DNA of 64,000 bases, from contig NW_026262604.1 in assembly GCF_021869535.1 (NCBI RefSeq), positions 55,514,247 to 55,578,246 on the forward strand. Direction: 5' to 3'. Each line of letters begins with the position of its first letter. Within the stretch, counting starts at the first letter, position 1. The notes under the pieces were generated by a model. The model saw nothing but the letters and a program-made list of their open reading frames with translations. It was not told the origin of the DNA and did not search any database. This stretch comes from Mytilus californianus (Eukaryota; Mollusca; Bivalvia; Mytilida; Mytilidae). Made by a program: the position numbers and the translations under genes. This document shows positions 55,435 to 64,000 of this stretch, in pieces.

Positions 55435-56545
55435 TACTCACAACTATTCTGTATATTATAGTTACTAGACTTGTATTTATACATACTTTTTATAAATGTT
55501 GTAATGACATGTCCGTTGAAGAAGACCGTAGATTGAACTTTAGAAGTAAATTTTCACGTTTTGTTTGTTGCTTAATTGGGTTGCTGTCTAAATTAATTAT
55601 GTATACTTCACATCTCCTTAAAAATCATTCATAGAAATTAAACATTGCTTAAAATATGTTAGCATACATGTATAATTGTTTTTATCGTCTGAGAGTAGTT
55701 TTTTGTTCTTCTTATATTACTTTTTAGATATATTTTTAGTCTTCTGTTCTTCAACGTCTGCTATCTTACTAGGAAGAGCTAGCTAGGTAGATCTAGACAA
55801 CATCCAACTTAGCCCAACGATCTTGGGGTGTGTGCGGGGGCACTTATTATGTAATGAGTGGAAGGGATGAGTCGCTGGGATAGATCACTATTTGAATTGA
55901 AGCTTCATGATATTGCACGAGGTCGAGAAATTTAGGTGAAATATAAGACAAGGTTGATGATTGAATCTGAAACTAATCAGATGTCGATATGTTTTTTACA
56001 GATGCAATTAAAATTACCAGAGATTGTGTATATATGTCTCTAAAATCACTTTCGTAAATGTTTAAGATATTTGTCAAATCTATTTACTAGTATCTCCCCA
56101 TGAAATAGCGTAACAATGATAGCTATGAGCAGGTATATATACTTATTGTAAAAAATATATGATAACTAGGGTAACTACATGTATGTTCTTTTATCATTCA
56201 ATATATATATATATATATAAAAGGTGGGGTATTGGATGTCTCAGCTGCTCACCCCTGCCATAAAAAGGTCGAAGTACCGCCGCCCCCGCCCCTGAGATAA
56301 AAACTCTCGTGTAAATTAATATTAATCGAAAAGAAATTATTTGATATCTCCGCGTTTTAAAATGTTTGTGTTGCCTTTAGATTATCTTACTGAGTATAAA
56401 TAAATATAACCTAAGAAAAAAACATTTTCCTAAAAGTTTTCTTATGTTTTCACGTATAAAATGTACGTAACAGTGAGCGACTGGATTGAAATAATCACGT
56501 GTGTGTTTACAAATCGTCAGGAGATTCGGCTATTATAGATACTAT
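55435..56545. other. No recognisable gene; (AT)n at 56203
   Basis: Includes an ATATAT microsatellite at about 56203-56220 and a C-rich patch (CGCCGCCCCCGCCCCTG) near 56277. Nothing else. Confidence 0.4.
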
Positions 56546-56547
56546 AG

Positions 56548-57240
56548 AAAACACCCGCGAAATCGCGGGCATTTAGTGTGTGGTTGAAAGAATGTAAACT
56601 GTTGTAGGATAAATTTTTGTAAAAGATGTTATGACTGGACAATTTCAGGAGTGTTATCAAAAGTTAAAGGTACTTAGTGAAAGGAAATTTTTTTTAGCCC
56701 TCCCCCTTTTCCAAAGTCCGTTATTTTTTGTTTTCTGTTTTTCTGTATACTATGAACATACATATACTATAAATAAAGTGTATATGCTTTTTTCCAAGTT
56801 GTAATACTATCCTAGGCGATATAGTCATTATAGAGACTCTCTTTATAATATATCAGTGACAGCCGCGGACAGTAAACTTTGAATTGATAGTAAATAGCAA
56901 AAAATCTTTATTTATAGTATATGTATGATCATGGTATACAGAAAAACGCGAAAATAATTGTCCTGTCCCCAAGAACTTATGAAAATTATGTGTAATTTTA
57001 AAAACAGTCCTAAACGGAAGTCTAGTCCATGACTTAAAAGTCCGTCCGATGACGGAAACAATATTCGGACGCCTTTATTTTCGTTTTTCTCCCAAAATAA
57101 CCCAAACTAAATAATCATAAGCGAGGATGACAAATGCGACTATGCATGGTACCTATAGGACACAGATGCATGATGATTAATTTATTGTGGAAAGAAGAGA
57201 AGCGACACACAAAATTGGGTCTTCTCATTTAATAGTATAG
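56548..57240 (+). repeat. Dispersed element sharing its head with the satellite element
   Basis: Starts ACACCCGCGAAATCGCGGGC and follows the same block order as 29890-30100. Instead of satellite it then contains an inverted pair: TTTTTCTGTATACTATG and TATACTATAAATAAAG (56738-56778) against CTTTATTTATAGTATATG ... GTATACAGAAAAA (56906-56946). It probably ends near CTTCTCATTTAATAGTATAG (about 57240). Non-coding. Confidence 0.6.
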
Positions 57241-57249
57241 AAGTGTTAC

Positions 57250-60200
57250 CTGTGCTGTACCGATATGCATGATTGGTAACCAGGCAAATCTATTTACTAA
57301 ATTAAAGAGTTGAGATCCGACACTCTACGGGATTAAAAGACATTTACCAGGTTTGAATTGTCCCAACCAATCAAAGAACTTTAATTATTACAGCGTCAGT
57401 AATATCTTCCAATCAGGTAGTAAGAAAGCCGCAGTCCGAGGAGACGGTAATGACTGAATATTGACAGATTTATTAATTTTGTAACGGTTGGTTCAGTTGC
57501 ATACTGCTTATTTCGATACATTAAAACAAACAAAGGGGGATTAGAGCGGTGGTACCTTTAGAGTATAGCTCAAGATTTTTTTGTATACACTGTTAGTGTA
57601 TAAAATAATCAATTAAATTACTTGAATTTTATTCCAGGAAAATACGAAGGTCCATATATATCAAAATATCCATTTAAATGAGAAAATACTTTTTTAAGTA
57701 ATATGCATTTAAATGAGAAAATACTTTTTTAAGTAAAAAAAATCGGTCGTATTTGTAAACTCATATTGTAGAGTTATTGAGAAGGGGAAAAATAAACAAT
57801 ATACTAGCATGAGCCTTCCAGAATTTCATTTAAATACGATCATGCTCAAACCAATCGATTCGCTCTTTTTTTTATGTATTATATGTATACACGATGTACC
57901 CCTCTAAATAGTATTATAAAACCCCAGAACAAAAACAAAAAAATATGATATTTTTTTATTTCTGTCGGATCAGTAATATTTAAATTTGATTTGTGATAAT
58001 GTTTGTGTAGCTGTACAGTATTTGATGCTGTACTTTCCGATTGAATAATTACTACAAATGTTTAATCACCGGCAAAATTGAAATATCGAGTATAAGGTAT
58101 AATTGTAGGATCACCTGTGTTAGATTTGTTACAAAAGTATGCACACCTATTTTCTTATCCACAAAGAATGAAGTTTTAAGTTACACAAATTTTAATCCTC
58201 CCCCTTTTACACCCTCGCAAAATAAAATTAACGTCCCATTGTCATATAAATGTAAGAGTTTGATGTTCAAAATCATAGATTAAATGAGTTATGAGGTTTA
58301 GAACAATTACCTATCTAAACTTAAGATATCTTACGAATTTTCTTCCTCAACAAACCTAAAGTTTTTTCTTGAACCCTCACACTATATATATTTTCGGTAT
58401 TCTCGGTATTTGAGAACATGTCAATATAATCAAATAGGGTAAGTTGGGTTATGGTTGGAGCGGTATAAGTTTAAAAAAATGTTTCTTGTTTATCTCTTTA
58501 TCATTTGGATTTAATTATTTTGACATGAAAGAATTTTATATGTTAAAAAGATTTCGGCATATTACTTGCACTATGATGATTAAAATTGTGTGTACAATTT
58601 TTTATCAATTAAAAATAACCACAAATAATTAATACATACCTTTTCCTTTTCATTTCTGTGAGTGTTGACATTTTTCATCAGAAGAAATAATAAAAAGTTA
58701 AACAACATCAATATTGTTGAAAACTTCATCTTGATAACGGACTTCGGAAATAGCGCAAACTAAAGCTGGTTCCTATTTCAAGTTTTCTAAGGGGTAACAG
58801 ATACATGGGAGACATCATTTTAGATCTCGGCAGCTATATTCTTATTTCGGTATTAGTTAAATGAATTTGTAAATAAATTAATAGTAAATGCATAAAAAAT
58901 ACAATTCATCAATATAACTTACGATCTCAAATAATAGAACCGCTTGTTAATACTTGTAAGCAAGGAATTGTATATTTTAAAAGGAATGGAAACGCGGCTC
59001 GAGATCAATCGGGATACCCGCAGAGCACCCGCAGAGCTATAATCCATGTCTGACTCGGTCGGAAGTATGATGAATAATATAAAGAATCATGACGGTGGCC
59101 CTTTTCCTGTCATTTAGATCGGTCTTTTAAATTCATGGGGTCATCTTGCTTGAGAAGATATAAAGGAGAGAGAAACCCAAAATCAAGAATAAACTTCCAT
59201 TCCGTGAATAGTTAAGGCCTTAGGTATCATTTTAATGCCTCATCGAACATACGTTTGTAATATTTTATTATGAAAATTCTTATTAAAATAGACCTCGGTC
59301 TTGAAACTTGAGTGAGTTTCATCCGGATTACAAAACAAAAAATACAGTGTTTTGATTTTTTTCTAAAAGCTCGGCAACTACGAAGTGCAAAACAAAAAAG
59401 TTGATATCATTATGAAGCTGAAACCTTATTCTAGCATTTTGCCATTTTTTAAAGTTTCTGGTAACATTTCTGAATTTTCTACGATTTTTCGAAATTTCAG
59501 TTTTGAATTTCATTATTCTTTCAAAACACGTCTTTCAATCTGGGAGTGTAATACGATTTCTTCTAATTATTGGAAAGTAGAAAAAAAAAGTGAGAAAATG
59601 AGATATCATTTTAAAGAAGGAATATTTTCCTACAGTTTGGTATAAATTACGAATGCTAAATGATATTGGTACAAAGTAAATGATTTTATTTCGAAACATG
59701 TTGAAAATTTTAAGTAGTGCGTCAATAAATACACCAACTCGCCGTATTCTGGTAAGGGTTAAATAACTACTTGAAATAGATGTGACATTGACATACCATT
59801 CAAAAGCTTAGTCTTTTTTCTATCACATAGTGTTGGTTTTATGAAAATGATGAAAAAAACGAATTTGCTATGATTTTTCAAAATCCCATGTTTATAGTTC
59901 ACATTGACGCCATTTTGTTCAGTCAAGTTCCACGCCGACGATGTTGGAAATTACAGGCAAGAAGTATATATAAAACTTCCGATTGGGATTGATTGTGCCG
60001 TTTTATACACGATTTTAATCATTTATTTGTTTGTCAAATACCATTTTTATACTTAATCGTTGTTTGGTATTGCATTTTGCCATTATTAAGCTTTGCAGCA
60101 AATTACCACAAGCTTAAAAGCAAACCAGTTCCTTCCTTTTTTCTAGAAGAGCAGTAGTCTAGAGGTAGCAAAATATTCCATCGGTGTTAAAATAAATAAT

Positions 60201-60810
60201 ATGCGAATGTCGGAAAGTTTTAACTGTTTCTAATTAAAAAATTTATTGCACCACGGCATAATTTAGCATTTATTAACAGGTGAGCTCGGCGTGATTTCTT
60301 TTTGACACCTTAAATCAGGGACAGCCTATAGTTAGTATAGTTTACACTGTTCCTGCTTAAATATATATACGACAAAAATTAGCTTATCAATGATACATGA
60401 TAGATTATACCTGCAAATTGGATATCCCATACCGGTGTTTATTATAACACCTATTATCTAAGTTCTTTTATCTAGACAAAATACTACATCTGTTCACGTA
60501 CTTCTTCCTTTATACTTTTCTATACCAGTCATATTCCAAAATTGAAAAGTTATTTTTTAACTTTTTGCATTACCTTAAATCTTTATAAAAACTCGTATAA
60601 TGTCAGATTTCATCTATTAATTGATCTTAATTGTTGCATACCTTCGTGAAATATCAAGAGGTACCAGAAAAAAAAATTGTTTTTCAGAAGTAACTTTGTT
60701 CAAGGTTGTATTTTTTGTTTATTTCATTTAAGGAATTGTATATCTAAATAGATATTTTTTGTTTATTTCATTTAAGCATGGAAGTAATATTTAAAAGGAA
60801 TAACAACGTC
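57250..60810. other. Long stretch without recognisable gene; two short duplications
   Basis: CATTTAAATGAGAAAATACT plus TTTTTAAGTAA is duplicated with a 35-bp period at 57671-57735. TTTTTTGTTTATTTCATTTA is duplicated 44 bp apart at 60711 and 60755. Frames at 58.0, 58.4 and 59.4 kb are Ile/Phe/Lys-rich chance frames. No repeat family or RNA gene could be named. Confidence 0.4.
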
Positions 60811-60816
60811 GTCACT

Positions 60817-62503
60817 TATACAAACATTTATTCCAATAGAAAACTCTCTAAAAACACTTTTTCTCACATTAATACTTATTTATCAGAATTATAACCTTAA
60901 AGAAATCACTGCATAAACTCTAAGTTTACTTTAACTGTTCATTTGATACCCCCTCCCCTGTTTCAATTTTTTAAAGAATTTGAAAACAAGACTTTAATTA
61001 TTGCCAGCTTACCCTATTTGCATGTTTTCTGACATAAAATGCCTAGAACCTGTTTAAAACTGTTCTGATAACATATTGAAAGCATTTCAGAATACTGTAA
61101 ATGTTATGTTTAGCAGTCAATCATTCCAACATTCAAGATTATATAAAGTATCAAATCCTGCCTATGTCTCCAGTCCACATTTTACTGTATGCCTATTTGT
61201 CAATGAAAGTTCACAATTTCTGCCTCAAATGGTCAGTTTAGAATTCTTGTCGCAACAGTATCATCTCTAACCATATATCTGGCATAATTCAGCTAATATA
61301 TGAGCTAGAAGTGTTAAAACAGAGCCATATTTGCAATAGTTGTACATTTTGTATGTATGCAGATACAAGTCTGATGTATAAATTCACTTAAAATTTTATA
61401 TAAATGACTGTTAACATCTAATTTTTGCATAACTTCCAAGCACAGTTATTGTTTTCTATATAAAGACCTTTAAAATCATAAAATCATAGCATTTACAAGT
61501 TAAATTATTTGTTTTATGACCCAGGGGGTAGGCAATTTTCTCTGTTTTTGCCCCTGGGGCCTCAAATTTCCTAAATTATTCTGCTGTTTCTAGCAATGTG
61601 GAATATTTAGTACATATTCAAAACACACTATTGTAAGTTTTGTTGAGATATTTTTGTATTTCTAGCTTGTATTTTTTATGCCGCGGTGACAAAAAAGCAG
61701 ATTTAGGCGTTACGGCTTACTTTTGGGTTATCGACAGGACAAAAACACCCCACCAATAATATTCAGGAAGGATCTATGAGTTTCAATGACTGTGAAGAGT
61801 AAATATAAGCACTTCTAAACAATTTAACTTACAAATATGCATATATTATGAATTTATTTTGCATTCAGGGCTTTAAGTAAACTGTGCATACTGTATACTG
61901 TGAATTTATGCTGAGTCATCATAGTTAAAGCCCAGGAATTTCTCAATCTTCATGAAATATTTATAAAACTTCATATTTGAGTTAATTTCTTTAAAATCTG
62001 TGAGATAAACCAAATTTGGTTAAATTCTGTATGTTCTCTTTTTTCACCCAATATAGGTTGCATTTCTGTAAATATTGACAATGCAATTTCCCATAGGAAC
62101 TCCTTTTACGGCTAAAACTGTACCACTTTTACTATGAAGTTTTGAAAAAAATCATATCCTAGAATGGAAAGTTCATATGCACTACAATTTTTTTCACAGG
62201 TCAAAATATAGGGCTGTGCGGCATATTTTCAACGTTTATATGCCCCGAACTTCTAAGAGTTTAAACTACCACTAAATTTCTTAACTATCGCTACCTTGAC
62301 TGTAGGATTACCACAGATTTCTATATAGACAATATGCATATGTATATTTACTGGTAACATTCCCAAGTTATGTCTCTATGAGATGAAACCTAGAGATCAT
62401 AACTGGGAACCAGTATGTAAACAAAATTAATTATCTATGAATATTCTATATCTCCCCAAAAGAGGCGTGGTTTGAGAAACAGCTGTATTTACAAAGTGCA
62501 ACC
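60817..62503 (+). repeat. 1687-bp tandem duplication, first copy
   Basis: Every base from TATACAAACATTTATTCC onward recurs 1687 bp later with very few differences. The unit contains GACCCAGGGGGTAGGC / TTGCCCCTGGGGCCTC, ATGCCGCGGTGACAAAAAAG and GGGTTATCGACAGGACAAAA. No intact gene or recognised domain; the 64-codon frame at 61076 is copied with the unit and has no family resemblance. Confidence 0.95.
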
Positions 62504-64000
62504 TATACAAACATTTATTCCAATAGAAAACTCTCTAAAAACACTTTTTCTCACATTAATACTTATTTATCAGAATTATAACCTTAAAGAAATCACTGCA
62601 TAAACTCTAAGTTTACTTTAACTGTTCATTTGATACCCCCTCCCCTGTTTCAATTTTTTAAAGAATTTGAAAACAAGACTTTAATTATTGCCAGCTTACC
62701 CTATTTGCATGTTTTCTGACATAAAATGCCTAGAACCTGTTTAAAACTGTTCTGATAACATATTGAAAGCATTTCAGAATACTGTAAATGTTATGTTTAG
62801 CAGTCAATCATTCCAACATTCAAGATTATATAAAGTATCAAATCCTGCCTATGTCTCCAGTCCACATTTTACTGTATGCCTATTTGTCAATGAAAGTTCA
62901 CAATTTCTGCCTCAAATGGTCAGTTTAGAATTCTTGTCACAACAGTATCATCTCTAACCATATATCTGACATAATTCAGCTAATATATGAGCTAGAAGTG
63001 TTAAAACAGAGCCATATTTGCAATAGTTGTACATTTTGTATGTATGCAGATACAAGTCTGATGTATAAATTCACTTAAAATTTTATATAAATGACTGTTA
63101 ACATCTAATTTTTGCATAACTTCCAAGCACAGTTATTGTTTTCTATATAAAGACCTTTAAAATCATAAAATCATAGCATTTACAAGTTAAATTATTTGTT
63201 TTATGACCCAGGGGGTAGGCAATTTTCTCTGTTTTTTGCCCCTGGGGCCTCAAATTTCCTAAATTATTCTGCTGTTTCTAGCAATGTGGAATATTTAGTA
63301 CATATTCAGGATAGAACACACTATTGTAAGTTTTGTTGAGATATTTTTGTATTTCTAGCTTGTATTTTTTATGCCGCGGTGACAAAAAAGCAGATTTAGG
63401 CGTTACGGCTTACTTTTGGGTTATCGACAGGACAAAAACACCCCACCAATAATATTCAGGAAGGATCTATGAGTTTCAATGACTGTGAAGAGTAAATATA
63501 AGCACTTCTAAACAATTTAACTTACAAATATGCATATATTATGAATTTATTTTGCATTCAGGGCTTTAAGTAAACTGTGCATACTGTATACTGTGAATTT
63601 ATGCTGAGTCATCATAGTTAAAGCCCAGGAATTTCTCAATCTTCATGAAATATTTATAAAACTTCATATTTGAGTTAATTTCTTTAAAATCTGTGAGATA
63701 AACCAAATTTGGTTAAATTCTGTATGTTCTCTTTTTTCACCCAATATAGGTTGCATTTCTGTAAATATTGGCAATGCAATTTCCCATAGGAACTCCTTTT
63801 ACGGCTAAAACTGTACCACTTTTACTATGAAGTTTTGAAAAAAATCATATCCTAGAATGGAAAGTTCATATGCACTACAATTTTTTTCACAAGTCAAAAT
63901 ATAGGGCTGTGCGGCATATTTTCAACGTTTATATGCCCCGAACTTCTAAGAGTTTAAACTACCACTAAATTTCTTAACTATCGCTACCTTGACTGTAGGA
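62504..64000 (+). repeat. 1687-bp tandem duplication, second copy (cut by window end)
   Basis: Covers 1497 of 1687 bp. Differences seen: GTCACAACAG for GTCGCAACAG, TCTGACATA for TCTGGCATA, one extra T in the T-run before GCCCCTGG, ATTCAGGATAGAACACAC for ATTCAAAACACAC, GGCAATGC for GACAATGC, and CACAAGTC for CACAGGTC. Whether a third copy follows cannot be told from this window. Confidence 0.95.

Noticed and set aside
61076..61270. 64-codon frame repeated identically at 62763
   Set aside because: Duplicated with the 1687-bp unit; no recognisable family, so identity reflects recent duplication rather than coding constraint.

Overview
This is a eukaryotic, AT-rich (roughly two thirds A+T by eye), gene-poor and repeat-dense stretch. 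Several repeat families look like those that fill bivalve genomes, above all marine mussels (Mytilus and relatives): the TAGCTCACCTGACCC repeat, the GGCAATCATACCACATC-ended repeat, the CGCGTTTCGTCTA / GACGCTCAG repeat, the GTCGAGC hairpin-ended repeat and a molluscan-type tRNA SINE. Mussel origin is an inference from recognition, not from a database search. There are no bacterial features, no operons and no CRISPR array; the arrays present are satellites or transposon subrepeats.

Host genes are few. At 1986-2134 (+) there is a convincing last exon of a type I membrane protein: phase-1 acceptor, one transmembrane helix, short tail with NPAY. At 4516-5088 (-) there is an apparently single-exon Tctex1-domain (DYNLT4/DYNLT5-type) dynein light chain gene. 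Everything else that codes is a broken mobile element: a Penelope-like C-terminal fragment inside a 358-bp inverted repeat (18143-18565), a YLDD-box reverse transcriptase pseudogene (27745-28985, -), a two-exon THAP + DDE (Harbinger/ISL2EU-like) transposase pseudogene (41294-43240, -) and a 5'-truncated LINE (33726-35745, +) interrupted by the 3' tail of another retroelement.

Most of the window is non-autonomous DNA transposons with readable ends. 5759-9257 is a 3.5-kb element with ~475-bp terminal inverted repeats beginning CACTGTG and a 5-bp ATATA duplication. 22049-24138 is a CACTA-type element with TAA duplications and long arrays of TCGAGTA-containing subterminal repeats. 26055-26635 is flanked by TTAA. 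44985-49450 is a 4.47-kb foldback element whose ~850-bp arms lead into inverted arrays of a 168-bp unit (4 copies left, about 11 near-identical copies right), flanked by a near-perfect 12-bp duplication. It lies inside an older decayed tandem array (44.2-52.4 kb), which supplies a natural empty site for comparison.

Tandem DNA is the other main component: a 196-bp satellite with four-monomer higher-order structure (30127-33299), a 147-bp subrepeat element (39.4-40.3 kb), a 26-bp minisatellite (13.1 kb), and a very recent 1687-bp tandem duplication running off the right edge (60817-64000). The foldback element, the CACTA element, the CACTGTG-ended element and the inverted Penelope fragment are the observations most worth following up.
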